Positions 18,362 to 28,220 are shown, counted from the stretch's first letter. The stretch: DNA of 64,000 nucleotides from UBA6770 sp965661115 (GCA_965661115.1 CBFICO010000003.1:1-64000), one strand, 5' to 3'. The notes: generated by a model from the sequence alone, not told the origin. Program-made: numbers and translations.

Positions 18362-18416
18362 GCTGTACAACGTTAACAAATATTTAGTACTTAATTATAG
18401 GTATATGTTGATTATT

Positions 18417-21167
18417 CTAGTTGAGTACGTAACAGTACAACGAGCCCTCTTTGCTACCTATTACAAGCTCAAACCTTCCATCAATGTTTACATCAGAAAT
18501 AAGTGCTTCACCGTATCCATAGAACGGACTGCCTTCAGAAGCAGCTTGGTTTTCGTTGAATATAAAAGCTCTATTTTGTTGGTCGGTAAGGCACGCAAAC
18601 CCTTGCTTGGAGTCCCCGATTTTAAACGCAGTAAAGCTTTGTCCTAAATTAATTTCTGCTTCGTATTCCCAAATTAATTTAAATTCGGAGTTATACATTT
18701 TAAAGCTGTTTTCATCAGTGAAGCAATAATCTTTTGTGCCGTCAAAATCTGCGTCCATAAAGCTAAAAGCATCCAACCCTTCTGATTGCTTTATTTGAGA
18801 AGTTTCTAATTTATTTTTTAGGCTGAGTTTATAAACCACTCCATTACTGTCGCTGCATGTGATATAGGTGCTCGAGAGGTCTTTACCTAAGTCAACACTA
18901 AAAGTTGAACCTTCAAAAATCTCTACTTTTCTTGTGAGCTTTAACCGATCTTCTCCTCTACGATTTACAATTTTTACTTTGCCGTTGTTTTGAAGTGCGA
19001 TTAAGTAATCTTTTTTATTTAACCTAGTGTAAATCAGTGGTTTTATAAGTGCTTTTCCTCGTTTATACTTCCAGCCTTTCACAAATTTCCCAGTGATGTC
19101 TAAGCATTGAACATCACCGTTAGTTTGAGGGACAAAAACACGATATTTCTTATTGTTGTCGTAATCCAAAATGGTTAGAGGTTGCGCTATTGGATTTTTG
19201 AATTCAACTGGGTAACCTTCCACATTTTTACCGTTTCTATCCAGCATGTAAACTTTTGAAGCGGTATTGAAAAGTAGCTGATATTTTTGGTTTTTGTATC
19301 GATCCACCTCGTGCACCTTACCCAATATGGGCTCGCCAATTGCTCTCGACCACAGCACTCTGCCAGTATTTGAGATTAGGTATATTTTTCCGTTGGCATC
19401 TTGAACTACTATGTCTTTTGCTTTTGTGTAATGGTTGGTGAATGGCATAGGCCCTTTAGCAATAACGGTATCTAGAGGTACCTCCCATAAACTGCTAGAA
19501 ATTTTCTTATAACTTGGGTTGTGTTCTAAGTAAATGCTGTTGTAGTAAAGGTTGTTTTGTCCTTTTTCAATTTGCAAGGAAACTCCACCAAACTTTCGTA
19601 AGAACTCAACATTGTTTTCAATTGTATCAGAAATATTGTTGTTGGTAAAGTAATGCCAAAAGTGAGGGCTACGCGAAATATTGCAGTACAAGGTAATGTT
19701 AGATTGGTCGGAAAGATTATCTCTAAAGCTTTCAAAATGCTCATCAGTTGAAAGGGTTTTATTGCCTTTCCAGTTGTTAATGAAATCGCGCATAGAGGCT
19801 AGCTGATCTCCAAAAACCACGTAATTCTCTACAAACATCATGTAGTTGCACGCAACCGCACCAAATGGACGTCCGAATGCTTGTTGCATAAACTTGGCAT
19901 ATTTAAGAGCGTAAATTTCCGTCTCGCGGTATTGAGTATGCGAATCGGCCTCACCGTCAGAGCCTAACAAGGGTTGTATACTTTCTAAAAATGCTGCTTT
20001 ATTTATCAATCGTATTAAACCGTAGCTTTTAGATTGAATAGCCCCAATTCCCTGTCCTTTAATAGTAGTTGGAATTTCTGAAATGCACATTGCAACTTCG
20101 CCTACCAAGTGTTTTTCAAGCAAGCCGTTAATGTCTATTCCAGCAGATTTTAGGGTTTCGTTTTCTTGATTTCTAGAACTGAGTTTATTGCGAACCCGCA
20201 AGTAATTCTGATACGCTGCATCATAACTTTTGTAGTCGCTAATTCCGTAGTGTAAAAAGAATGCAGTAGAGGAGGGAAGAATATCAATTACATCTATATT
20301 CTGAGAGTTTTGGTTGTCCATAACCGTAAGGTAACCACCAAGAGAATCTTGCGCATAACTGTAACCGTTTAGATATAAACCATTTGATTTTACAATCAAA
20401 TCCAACTCCGACCATTCGGCAAAGGTTTCTAATCTTTCAAATGCATTTTTGCCGCTTGAACCCATGTATTTACTCATGAATTGAGCAAAGTGTTTTTGGT
20501 TTATGTATAGGTTTACATCCTTAGAGACTCCTGCTGTTGCCATTACTTTCTTAAACCCTTTTTGGTCGGTTTTTAAGCTTACGCCGCTGTTTATTTGCCG
20601 TATGGCGTCTTGCACAGCAAGCTTGGCTTTAGATAATATCACAAATCCATCGTACACAGTAGTAAACCAATCTCCTGTAGAACTAGCGTAGGTGATTACC
20701 TCTGCGCCGTCATACTGCTCTGTTGCTTTGGCCGATTTTTCTCCAAACAGATTTTTGATTTTTATGCGAACATTTTTGTCCGAAACATTTTGCGGGATTA
20801 GGATGGAATGCAACCAATTGTGTTTGTCTTTTCCGGTTGGAATAAGTGCGGCAACCAATCTGGTTTTTGCCCAACGTTCGTCAAAAAAGGCGTCCTTTCC
20901 AACCAAGCTATCCAGTTGATTCAGTTGTTTATCCAAATTTTTTGTCCAGCCTATTTGTTTAAACTCGTCGTAAATGAGGTTAGAATTTGATATGGATTTA
21001 AAGAATTGTTTAGGTTGTTTTATGTCAAATACCATGGCTACTTGGTAGGGCGTAGCGGCAAAATAGTCTTCAGAAATTCTTTTGTTTTCGGTAAAGCGCG
21101 TGTACATAAAAAACGCCAGCCCACCAAAGGCAACAAGTACCAGTACTAATAGAATTTTACGCAGCAT
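18417..21167 (-). CDS. Membrane-anchored DUF3352-like / beta-propeller protein
   Basis: The 916-residue protein has one N-terminal anchor helix (residues about 4-24, ILLVLVLVAFGGLAFFMY) and a large extracytoplasmic part. Residues about 30-560 resemble DUF3352-like proteins, with repeated units on substrate-free alpha/beta segments (VAMVFDIKQPKQFFKSI and FFLHYGISDYKSYDAAYQ). Residues about 590-916 form a propeller of PQQ-like blades: YLISNTGRVLWSRAIGEP, VYMLDRNGKNVEGYPVEF and LVIGSKEGSLYCYVLN. No catalytic site is evident. It precedes the CHAT operon on the same strand by 56 bases and follows rnhB, so it may or may not belong to that unit. The DUF3352 assignment is tentative. Confidence 0.55.
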   Translation of the reverse strand: MLRKILLVLVLVAFGGLAFFMYTRFTENKRISEDYFAATPYQVAMVFDIKQPKQFFKSISNSNLIYDEFKQIGWTKNLDKQLNQLDSLVGKDAFFDERWAKTRLVAALIPTGKDKHNWLHSILIPQNVSDKNVRIKIKNLFGEKSAKATEQYDGAEVITYASSTGDWFTTVYDGFVILSKAKLAVQDAIRQINSGVSLKTDQKGFKKVMATAGVSKDVNLYINQKHFAQFMSKYMGSSGKNAFERLETFAEWSELDLIVKSNGLYLNGYSYAQDSLGGYLTVMDNQNSQNIDVIDILPSSTAFFLHYGISDYKSYDAAYQNYLRVRNKLSSRNQENETLKSAGIDINGLLEKHLVGEVAMCISEIPTTIKGQGIGAIQSKSYGLIRLINKAAFLESIQPLLGSDGEADSHTQYRETEIYALKYAKFMQQAFGRPFGAVACNYMMFVENYVVFGDQLASMRDFINNWKGNKTLSTDEHFESFRDNLSDQSNITLYCNISRSPHFWHYFTNNNISDTIENNVEFLRKFGGVSLQIEKGQNNLYYNSIYLEHNPSYKKISSSLWEVPLDTVIAKGPMPFTNHYTKAKDIVVQDANGKIYLISNTGRVLWSRAIGEPILGKVHEVDRYKNQKYQLLFNTASKVYMLDRNGKNVEGYPVEFKNPIAQPLTILDYDNNKKYRVFVPQTNGDVQCLDITGKFVKGWKYKRGKALIKPLIYTRLNKKDYLIALQNNGKVKIVNRRGEDRLKLTRKVEIFEGSTFSVDLGKDLSSTYITCSDSNGVVYKLSLKNKLETSQIKQSEGLDAFSFMDADFDGTKDYCFTDENSFKMYNSEFKLIWEYEAEINLGQSFTAFKIGDSKQGFACLTDQQNRAFIFNENQAASEGSPFYGYGEALISDVNIDGRFELVIGSKEGSLYCYVLN

Positions 21168-21262
21168 ATAATAATTGACTTGGCGGTAAAAGTAGCGGTT
21201 GAATGTCGTCTTTGTATTAGTGGATTCTATGAGTTATTAAATGAAGGTCGTTTACAGCGAAA

Positions 21263-21841
21263 TCAAAGTAACTTAAAACTCATTCGGTGGTATTTACAAG
21301 ACCCAAATTCTTTGATGCCTTTTCTATGATCGACAGTAGGGTAACCCTTGTTTTTTTTCCAGTTGTAATGAGGAAATTCAGCATCAATTTTTTCCATGAA
21401 TTCGTCGCGGTAGGTTTTAGCCAGGATAGAGGCCGCTGCAATGCTTAAATATTTAGCATCGCCCTTAACCACGGTGGTATGCGGAATAAAATTGTAAGGC
21501 TTAAACCGATTACCGTCCACAATTATATGCTCGGGTGTGGTTTCTAGTTTATCCAAAGCGTGGTGCATGGCCAAGATTGAAGCTTGTAGAATATTGATTT
21601 CGTCAATCTTTTTTTGATCTAAGAAAGCAACTCCATAACTGATGGCTTTTTCTTCAATTACGTGGCGTAACTCAGCGCGGTTTGATTCGGTAACTTGCTT
21701 AGAATCGTTGAGCAATTTGTGCTTAAAACCCTTGGGTAAAATAACTGCGGCTGCAGTTACGGGTCCAGCCAAACAGCCACGACCCGCTTCATCGCATCCT
21801 GCTTCAATAACTCCTTTGGTGAAATAGCTTTTTAATGGCAT
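21263..21841 (-). CDS. rnhB: Ribonuclease HII
   Basis: RNase HII cleaves RNA in RNA-DNA hybrids and single ribonucleotides in DNA. Hallmarks: the opening [16 protein letters not shown] with the catalytic Asp-Glu, the second Asp in HIIVDGNRF, and the third acidic region of [13 protein letters not shown]. The frame runs back to 21892. The ATG at 21841 (192 residues, [20 protein letters not shown]) suits the family length better, and a -7-like TTCTTTTG lies 5 bases before it. Divergent or uncoupled from its neighbours. Confidence 0.95.
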   Translation of the reverse strand: MPLKSYFTKGVIEAGCDEAGRGCLAGPVTAAAVILPKGFKHKLLNDSKQVTESNRAELRHVIEEKAISYGVAFLDQKKIDEINILQASILAMHHALDKLETTPEHIIVDGNRFKPYNFIPHTTVVKGDAKYLSIAAASILAKTYRDEFMEKIDAEFPHYNWKKNKGYPTVDHRKGIKEFGSCKYHRMSFKLL

Positions 21842-21905
21842 GGAAGCAAAAGAAATAAAAAACTTGGGTATGCAGGGGCTGGCGGAATACAAGGATTGTT
21901 TTTAG

Positions 21906-21938
21906 ATAACGTAATTTACGTGACGTAAATTACGTTAT
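21906..21938. repeat. 33-base perfect palindrome
   Basis: ATAACGTAATTTACGT (21906-21921) and its exact reverse complement (21923-21938) flank a single central G. It lies between the rnhB start and the secA stop, and its right end covers the stop of a coding remnant. No T-run follows, so it is not a typical terminator. An operator, recombination site or cruciform is possible. Confidence 0.8.
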
Positions 21939-22073
21939 TACGATTTCAAATGTAACTGAGCATAGGAGTTCTAATGCTTCGACTTTTTCTTTAGCTTTTG
22001 AATATGCGCATTGATACGTTTCGAATGTATCTTGCCAATGTCCATCATGATCACTGCTGGCGCGAATTTGCAA
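21930..22073 (-). pseudogene. Coding-like remnant of about 47 codons downstream of secA
   Basis: Read leftwards from 22073, the frame gives a natural-looking soluble protein segment (SSDHDGHWQDTFETYQCAY, then SKAKEKVEALELLCS) ending at a TAA at 21930-21932. It has no ATG, and an in-frame TGA (22080-22082) lies just upstream; the only available start is a TTG. Composition is protein-like (acidic, aromatic, Lys), unlike intergenic DNA. It could be the 3' remnant of a deleted gene or a short gene with a TTG start. I do not recognise the family. Confidence 0.35.
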
Positions 22074-22079
22074 TTCGCG
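22061..22079. repeat. Short perfect inverted repeat
   Basis: CGCGAATT (22061-22068) and AATTCGCG (22072-22079) form an 8-bp stem around TGC, at the 5' end of the coding remnant and 16 bases past the secA stop. With no T-run it is at best a weak terminator for secA. Confidence 0.5.
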
Positions 22080-22094
22080 TCAATCCAAAAAACC

Positions 22095-25000
22095 CTATGC
22101 CTGAGCTTGCTGAATAACCACCCACTCGCCAGTATTTAAGAGCGGCTCGGCTTGTTTGTATTTAATGGTTTTTTTCTCACCACTCATAACATGCTGAATC
22201 TCAATACGCGCGTTTCGGTTTATCTTTTTTTCTACCCTAACTGGCTCTTTCTTTTTAGGTTGAGCGGATGGATCGTGGTATTCATTTTCTGTAGGTAGTT
22301 GCTCTTGCCCACCGGGAACAGTTCCTCTACCTGCTTGTGTTTCAGGTGCTTGTTGTCGTGTTGCTTCCCCTTGTCTAACCGCACTATTGTCTTGAGGTAG
22401 CGATGCTTTCGCTAAGAAAGAAGTAACCTCGTTATTGATTTTAGCCAATACCTTTTTGAATAATTCAAACGACTCAAACTTGTAAATCAACAAAGGGTCT
22501 TTTTGTTCATAAACTGCCGACTGAACCGACTGTCTTAAGTCGTCCATTTCGCGTAAGTGCTCTTTCCAGTGTTGGTCAATCATGGCTAGGATAACTCCTT
22601 TTTCTAACGCTCTAACGGCCTCAAAACCTTCGGTTTTTACCCCACGCTCAATATCAGCAGTTACCTGAATCGATTTTTGCTTGTCGGTAAATGGAATTAC
22701 CACTCGCTTGAAGCTTGTTTCAGGGTCGTCTGCAATGCCTTTAATTACAGGATACGCACTGGTGGCAATCAGCTTAGATTTTTCTTCATACGAGTGCATA
22801 ACGGTGTCATATAATTTATGCCCTAGTTCATCGGCGTTGGTCGATAAAAACTCTTGCTCGTTAAATGGAGCTTCGATACCAAAGATTTTGATAAGTTCTA
22901 ATCTAAAACCTTCGAAATCTTTCATATCGGTGTAGGCGTAGGTCATGTCTAGCGCAACATCTTGAATCATGTTGGCTACATCAACCTGAATTCTTTCTCC
23001 GTACAGCGCGTGTTTTCTTCTGGTGTAAATTACCTCACGTTGCGAATTCATTACATCATCGTATTCCAGTAATCGTTTACGCACACCAAAGTTGTTTTCT
23101 TCCACTTTTTTCTGTGCACGCTCTATCGATTTTGAAATCATGCTGTGCTGAATAACCTCACCTTCTTCTAGTCCCATACGGTCCATAAGTTTGGCAACTC
23201 TGTCCGAACCGAACATACGCATTAGGTTGTCTTCTAAAGACACAAAAAACTGAGAAGAACCTGGGTCTCCTTGACGTCCTGCACGACCACGTAACTGACG
23301 GTCAACTCGTCTAGATTCGTGACGCTCAGTACCTAAAATGGCTAAACCTCCAGAGGCTTTCACTTCATCAGAGAGTTTAATATCTGTACCACGGCCCGCC
23401 ATGTTGGTTGCAATAGTAACCGTGCCAGCTTTTCCCGCTTCGGCAACAATGTCTGCTTCTTTTTGGTGCAATTTGGCGTTTAGAACTTGATGTTTGATAT
23501 TTTTTCTTTTGAGCATTCTGCTCAAAAGCTCCGAAATTTCAACCGAAGTTGTACCAACCAAAACTGGTCGTCCGGCTTGAACCATTTTTTCGGTTTCGTC
23601 AATTACCGCGTTGAATTTCTCGCGTACGGTTTTGTATACCAAATCTTGTCTATCGTCTCTTGCTATTGGTCGGTTGGTTGGAATTACCACTACGTCAAGC
23701 TTGTAAATTTCGTGGAATTCACCCGCTTCAGTTTCCGCAGTACCCGTCATACCCGCTAACTTGTGGTACATTCTAAAGTAGTTCTGCAAGGTAATGGTAG
23801 CGTAAGTTTGAGTGGCAGCCTCAATTTTTACATTTTCTTTTGCTTCGATGGCTTGATGCAATCCGTCTGAGTAACGACGGCCGTCCATTATACGACCGGT
23901 TTGTTCGTCAACGATTTTTACTTGGTTTTCCATTACCACATACTCCACGTCTTTCTCGAACATAGCGTATGCTTTTAGCAATTGGTTTACAGTATGAATA
24001 CGTTGTGATTTGGTAGAGTAATCGTTGATGAGCGCATCTTTTTGAGCAATTTTATCTTCATCAGAAAGTTCTGATTTTTCGATTTTATCAATCTCAAAAC
24101 CAATGTCTGGCATAATGAAGAAATTGGAGTCTTCCATTTCGCCAGTCATGAGCTCAATACCTTTGTCGGTCATCTCTACTGAGTTTTGCTTTTCGTCGAT
24201 AACAAAGAACAATTCAGAATCTACAAAAGGCATTTCTTTACCCTGATCCTGAATATAAAAACCTTCCGTTTTAGTCAATTGAGCTTTTACTCCAGGTTCA
24301 CTCAAAAACTTAATAAGTGCTTTGTTTTTTGGCATAGCACGATACGCACGATAAAGCGCCAAACCACCTTCTTCACGTGTCTTTTTATCCGTGCCATCAG
24401 CTAGTTTCTTCTTAGCTTCAGAGAGTAAAGAAGTCATTAATTTTTTCTGATGATTTACCAGAACCTCAATTCTAGGTTTCAGCTCCATGAATTCGTGTTG
24501 GTCGCCTTTGGGAGTAGGTCCCGAGATGATAAGCGGCGTTCTAGCATCGTCAATCAATACAGAATCCACCTCATCCACAATGGCGTAATGATGCTTGCGT
24601 TGCACTAAATCCTCTACCGAAGTAGCCATGTTGTCTCTGAGGTAATCGAAGCCAAATTCGTTGTTAGTTCCGTAAGTGATATCTGCCAAATATGCTTGTC
24701 TTCTATCTTCAGAGTTGGGTTGATGTTTGTCTATGCAATCGGTTGTTAAGCCATGAAATTCGAAAATTGGAGCATTCCATTCCGCATCACGTTTTGCTAG
24801 GTAATCGTTAACGGTTACCAAGTGAACACCTCTTCCCGTAAGTGCGTTTAAGAATACCGGGAGTGTTGCTACCAAGGTTTTACCCTCACCAGTAGCCATC
24901 TCTGCAATTTTACCTTGATGTAAAACCACACCACCAATTAACTGAACATCGTAATGAACCATGTTCCACAAAATTTCGGTTCCCGCTGCATCCCAGCTGT

Positions 25001-25478
25001 TTTTCCATTGAGCTTTGTCGCCGTTAATTACGATGTGTGGTTTGGTGGTTGCTAAGCGTTTATCGTTATCCGATGCGGTAACTTCAATGCTTTCATTTTC
25101 GGTGAATCTGCGTGCAGTTTCTTTCACCACTGCAAATGCTTCTGGTAGAATCTCCAATAAAACCTCTTCAATTTTATCGAGGATGGTTTTGTCTAGTTCG
25201 TCAATCCGCTTGTATGCTTTTTCTTTATCCTCAATGCTTAGTTCGCTATCATCTTGAGTTTGCATTTTTAAATCGTCGAGTTCTTTTTGCTCGGTAGCGT
25301 AATGCTCGGTGATTTTATTGCGAAGTTCTTGAGATTTGGCTCTTAGTTCATCGTTGCTTAAGCTACAAAGCGACCCGTATATGGTATTGATTTGGTCAAC
25401 TAATGGTCGAATTTCTTCTATATCTTTTTCCGATTTGTTACCAAAAAACTTAGCAACTATGTTCGTTATAAAATCCAT
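22095..25478 (-). CDS. secA: Preprotein translocase ATPase SecA
   Basis: SecA drives protein export through SecYEG. At 1127 residues it is the long Bacteroidota form. Walker A is [14 protein letters not shown], the DEAD-type box is [19 protein letters not shown], and the helicase motif VI is [18 protein letters not shown]. An insertion of about 100-150 residues follows the first motor half ([18 protein letters not shown] onwards). The C-terminus ends in a Lys/Gln-rich linker and [13 protein letters not shown]. It has none of the CxCx8C(H/C) zinc motif that closes E. coli SecA, so a different SecB or lipid contact is implied. It is transcribed alone, with a -7 box at 25514-25521. Confidence 0.97.
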   Translation of the reverse strand: MDFITNIVAKFFGNKSEKDIEEIRPLVDQINTIYGSLCSLSNDELRAKSQELRNKITEHYATEQKELDDLKMQTQDDSELSIEDKEKAYKRIDELDKTILDKIEEVLLEILPEAFAVVKETARRFTENESIEVTASDNDKRLATTKPHIVINGDKAQWKNSWDAAGTEILWNMVHYDVQLIGGVVLHQGKIAEMATGEGKTLVATLPVFLNALTGRGVHLVTVNDYLAKRDAEWNAPIFEFHGLTTDCIDKHQPNSEDRRQAYLADITYGTNNEFGFDYLRDNMATSVEDLVQRKHHYAIVDEVDSVLIDDARTPLIISGPTPKGDQHEFMELKPRIEVLVNHQKKLMTSLLSEAKKKLADGTDKKTREEGGLALYRAYRAMPKNKALIKFLSEPGVKAQLTKTEGFYIQDQGKEMPFVDSELFFVIDEKQNSVEMTDKGIELMTGEMEDSNFFIMPDIGFEIDKIEKSELSDEDKIAQKDALINDYSTKSQRIHTVNQLLKAYAMFEKDVEYVVMENQVKIVDEQTGRIMDGRRYSDGLHQAIEAKENVKIEAATQTYATITLQNYFRMYHKLAGMTGTAETEAGEFHEIYKLDVVVIPTNRPIARDDRQDLVYKTVREKFNAVIDETEKMVQAGRPVLVGTTSVEISELLSRMLKRKNIKHQVLNAKLHQKEADIVAEAGKAGTVTIATNMAGRGTDIKLSDEVKASGGLAILGTERHESRRVDRQLRGRAGRQGDPGSSQFFVSLEDNLMRMFGSDRVAKLMDRMGLEEGEVIQHSMISKSIERAQKKVEENNFGVRKRLLEYDDVMNSQREVIYTRRKHALYGERIQVDVANMIQDVALDMTYAYTDMKDFEGFRLELIKIFGIEAPFNEQEFLSTNADELGHKLYDTVMHSYEEKSKLIATSAYPVIKGIADDPETSFKRVVIPFTDKQKSIQVTADIERGVKTEGFEAVRALEKGVILAMIDQHWKEHLREMDDLRQSVQSAVYEQKDPLLIYKFESFELFKKVLAKINNEVTSFLAKASLPQDNSAVRQGEATRQQAPETQAGRGTVPGGQEQLPTENEYHDPSAQPKKKEPVRVEKKINRNARIEIQHVMSGEKKTIKYKQAEPLLNTGEWVVIQQAQA

Positions 25479-25513
25479 GTTTTCGGAGTGTGTTTTTACT
25501 TTAAAAAAGGCTG

Positions 25514-25521
25514 CAAAAATA
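25514..25521 (-). promoter_or_regulatory. Promoter -7 box for secA
   Basis: On the minus strand the box reads TATTTTTG, an exact TAnnTTTG match, 35 bases before the secA ATG. It is followed by CAGCC. No clear -33 TTG is at the usual distance; a TTTAG lies about 15 bases upstream. Confidence 0.5.
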
Positions 25522-25634
25522 GTGGTTTTATTGGGACTAAATTGCAGTTAACGGCGGCATAAAATGGTAAAAAACGAGAAAAGGTAATCGGAAGATTTTA
25601 GGCTTTAAATGAATGATTTGCAATTCGTTTTTAA

Positions 25635-25668
25635 TTGAGTGCTTATTTCTTAACTCCTAGTACTTTTG
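25635..25668 (+). promoter_or_regulatory. Promoter for the pseudouridine synthase gene, probably leaderless
   Basis: TTG (25635-25637), 23 bases, then TACTTTTG (25661-25668, exact TAnnTTTG). The ATG at 25673 is only 4 bases past the box, where transcription would be expected to start. Confidence 0.5.
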
Positions 25669-25672
25669 CGCC

Positions 25673-26719
25673 ATGGAGAAAAGAGGTGGTAAACGAGGTG
25701 GTTTAAAAGGAGGCGGAAGAATTTCGAAGCGCGGAGGTAGAAGCGATAGAGGGAATTCGGCAAGCAATCCAAACTCGAAACGATTTTCGAGAAGAGCAGC
25801 TCATGAAGAAGAGCAAGAATCAACAGAAAATAGAAGTGGCACTAAACCAAAAAGATTTGATTCAAACAAGGAGGATAGTGGAGCAAAACGAAGCATAAAG
25901 CCATCTTTAAAAGGACCTAACAAACATAGTAGCAGAATTCCTAGGCTAAAAGGAAAATCAAGCGCGGGAAGACCAGCTGGTAGATCTGCAACTTCTGAAG
26001 TGCATGAAACACGCCTCAATAAATTTATTGCTTCTAGCGGTATTTGTAGTCGAAGAGAAGCTGATAAGCTCATTGAGGAAGGTATGATTTCCATAAATGG
26101 TCAGGTAGTTACGCAGCTGGGTACAAAAGTTCAGCCTGGCGATGAGGTGCGTTATGCTGGCGAGCTACTTTCGTTTGAACGCTATGTGTATTTGTTGCTG
26201 AACAAACCAAAAGATTTTATTACCACTGTTGATGATCCACAAGGCAGAAGAACGGTGTTGGATTTGGTGAGAAACCATGTTTCTGAGAGAATTTACCCCG
26301 TAGGGCGTTTAGATAAAAATACCACCGGATTGCTACTGATGACTAACGATGGCGATTTGGCTAAGAAACTTACCCACCCATCCCACGGAGTACGTAAAAT
26401 ATACCACGTAGTAACTGACAAACCAGTAAGTAAAGCCGAGATAAAACAATTGGCCGAAGAGGGAATTGAATTAGAAGATGGGCTTGCAACGGTTGATGCT
26501 ATTGCTTACGCAGGAGATGGTAGTAATAAACGTGAGTTAGGCGTGGAATTGCACTCGGGAAAAAACCGAATTGTACGTAGAATGTTTGAGGGACTCGGCT
26601 ACAAGGTAACTAAGCTAGACAGGGTTTCTTTTGCTGGTTTAACGAAGAAAAATATTTTGAGGGGTAAGTTTAGATACCTCACCGAAAAAGAAATTGGAAT
26701 GCTTAAAATGGTGAAGTAA
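25673..26719 (+). CDS. RsuA/RluB/RluF family pseudouridine synthase with basic N-terminal tail
   Basis: The protein isomerises uridine in rRNA. Residues 1-105 are a low-complexity Gly/Arg/Lys/Ser tail (KRGGKRGGLKGGGRISKRGG), an RNA-binding extension often seen in Bacteroidota homologues. An S4 domain follows (about 113-165, FIASSGICSRREADKLIEEG). The catalytic domain contains YPVGRLDKNTTGLLLMTNDG with the catalytic Asp in GRLDK, and ends with the family signature KNRIVRRMFEGLGYKVTKL. It cannot be said from sequence whether it targets 16S or 23S rRNA; RluB-like is more likely by context of length. A terminator lies 137 bases downstream. Confidence 0.9.
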   Translation: MEKRGGKRGGLKGGGRISKRGGRSDRGNSASNPNSKRFSRRAAHEEEQESTENRSGTKPKRFDSNKEDSGAKRSIKPSLKGPNKHSSRIPRLKGKSSAGRPAGRSATSEVHETRLNKFIASSGICSRREADKLIEEGMISINGQVVTQLGTKVQPGDEVRYAGELLSFERYVYLLLNKPKDFITTVDDPQGRRTVLDLVRNHVSERIYPVGRLDKNTTGLLLMTNDGDLAKKLTHPSHGVRKIYHVVTDKPVSKAEIKQLAEEGIELEDGLATVDAIAYAGDGSNKRELGVELHSGKNRIVRRMFEGLGYKVTKLDRVSFAGLTKKNILRGKFRYLTEKEIGMLKMVK

Positions 26720-26744
26720 CCTCACTCTTGTTATTAATCCGTCA

Positions 26745-26808
26745 TTCCGTAAGAATAGATGAGTCAAATTTCTATTCAAGACATTTGCCACGAATCTTCT
26801 GTACGGAA
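26745..26808. repeat. Nested inverted repeats after the pseudouridine synthase gene
   Basis: Outer arms TTCCGTA (26745-26751) and TACGGAA (26802-26808) enclose an inner perfect pair GAATAGA (26753-26759) and TCTATTC (26771-26777). The 321 bases from 26720 to 27040 hold this element, the terminator at 26856 and the headless 5' extension of the next gene; nothing else coding is seen. Confidence 0.45.
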
Positions 26809-26855
26809 GCTCAACATTCAGATTTAACCTACCTCTGTTACTCTTATTCAATTAA

Positions 26856-26880
26856 AAAAAAGGGGCACGAGGCCTTTTTT
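26856..26880 (+). terminator. Intrinsic terminator after the pseudouridine synthase gene
   Basis: AAAAAAGG (26856-26863) pairs with CCTTTTTT (26873-26880) around a 9-base GC-rich loop, with a T-run on the plus strand and an A-run on the minus side. It can act in both directions. Confidence 0.6.
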
Positions 26881-26911
26881 ATTTTCAAGCAAACTACTTT
26901 AACTTGATTAG

Positions 26912-27823
26912 AATCCACCAATAGTTACGCCAATTGAAAACGGATACAGCTATGGTGCTTTTCCTGATTCAAAAAGTTCGGTAAAGGAAGGCTCTGTAAA
27001 CCTTTCTAAAAAACTAGACACCTGGGAGGGTGGAAAGCTAGTGGTGCATATTTGTGAGTTACCGATAAAATGCCCTGTAGCGCCGCTTGAGTTTGCTTTT
27101 TTGGCCGATTCTTTCTTCAAGCATAAAGGAATGCGCGATAAAGTTGAAATAACTTTTGTTACTCCTGTTGACGGGGCTTTTACCAAGCCAGTTGCTTCTG
27201 CCAAACTCAACCATTTGTTGGAAGAAAAGAATATAAAAGTAGTTCCGAACTTTATTATTGAAAGAGTAGATCCGAACAATCGAAAAATAATTGATTACGC
27301 AGAGCAAGAAGTAGAATACGATTTGTTGGTAACGGTTCCTAAAAACATGGGAGCAAAAGCTATTGAGCGTTCTGGGTTTGGGGATGAATTGAATTTTGTA
27401 CCTACTAATAAAGGAACGCTACAATCTTTGGTGAAAGAGAACATTTTTGTAATTGGTGATGCCACTAACGCACCCGCCTCTAAAGTTGGATCGGTTGCTC
27501 ATTTTGAGGCAGATATCTTAACAAAGAATTTATTGAATTACATAAACGGAAAACTATTAGAAGAGGAATTCGCTGGGCATTCAAACTGTTTTGTGGAAAC
27601 TGGTGATGGAAAAGCAATTCTTATCGATTTTAATTACATACACGAACCCGTAACTGGTACTTTTCCTATCCCGGGTGTGGGGCCACTAAACCTATTGAAA
27701 GAAAGCCATATGAATCACATGGGTAAACTTGCATTTAAATGGGTTTACTGGAACATGCTCCTCCCAGGCAGACACATACCTTTTATACCAACCAAAATGG
27801 AAACAGCTGGAAAAGATTTATAA
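26912..27823 (+). pseudogene. 5'-truncated sulfide:quinone oxidoreductase-type flavoprotein
   Basis: From GTG 27041 the 260-residue product matches the C-terminal two thirds of the sulfide:quinone oxidoreductase family. It has LPIKCPVAPLEFAFLAD with the first active-site Cys, the FAD-contact NIFVIGDATNAPASKVGSVA, and a late Cys in HSNCFVETGDG. The N-terminal FAD-binding Rossmann half (GxGxxG, about 100-140 residues) is missing. The frame stays open back to a TAG at 26909-26911, and SKKLDTWEGGKLVVHI upstream of the GTG still looks like SQR, but no start codon exists there. A 5' deletion is the simplest reading. It is followed after 30 bases by a DsrC-like gene. A short functional variant starting at 27041 cannot be excluded. 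Confidence 0.65.
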
Positions 27824-27853
27824 ATTGACATTACAAACTATAAAAAGATAAAA

Positions 27854-28162
27854 ATGGAAAAAACTATTGCAGGAACTACCGTTGAGGTAAATGACGAGGG
27901 CTATCTAACAAACCTCGATCAGTGGAATGAGAACATTGCAAATGAATTGGCATCTGAGGCCGGAATTGAATTAACGGATAAACATTGGGAGGTACTGCGC
28001 TATCTGCAAGATCAGTATAAACAAGATATTCCACTAACTATCCGAAAAATTGGAAAGAGTGGTGTAGTGAGTATTAAAGAGTTTTACGCTCTTTACCCAA
28101 ACGGACCTTTAAAGGTATCGATTAAAATTGCTGGAATTCCGAAGCCAGTAAGTTGTATTTAA
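27854..28162 (+). CDS. TusE/DsrC family sulfur relay protein
   Basis: This 102-residue protein belongs to the TusE/DsrC/DsvC family of small sulfur carriers. It has the family opening AGTTVEVNDEGYLTNLDQWN, the helix LTDKHWEVLRYLQDQY and the flexible C-terminal arm ending AGIPKPVSCI. The penultimate Cys that carries persulfide is present. The second Cys of true DsrC, about ten residues earlier, is absent (KVSIKI), so it is TusE-like or a DsrC-like carrier without the intramolecular trisulfide. It lies between an SQR-type gene and a DsrE-like gene, which supports a sulfur-oxidation or persulfide-transfer role rather than tRNA thiolation alone. Confidence 0.88.
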   Translation: MEKTIAGTTVEVNDEGYLTNLDQWNENIANELASEAGIELTDKHWEVLRYLQDQYKQDIPLTIRKIGKSGVVSIKEFYALYPNGPLKVSIKIAGIPKPVSCI

Positions 28163-28220
28163 TGTTAAATTTAAAACACTATTAAAATGAGTGAAGCAAG
28201 TGATAAGCCAGTAAAAAAAA

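Noticed and set aside
18362..18379. Longer start (TTG at 18379) for the CHAT-operon lipoprotein
   Set aside because: That TTG is the end of a -7-like box (AATATTTG); the ATG at 18361 gives a perfect lipoprotein signal peptide.
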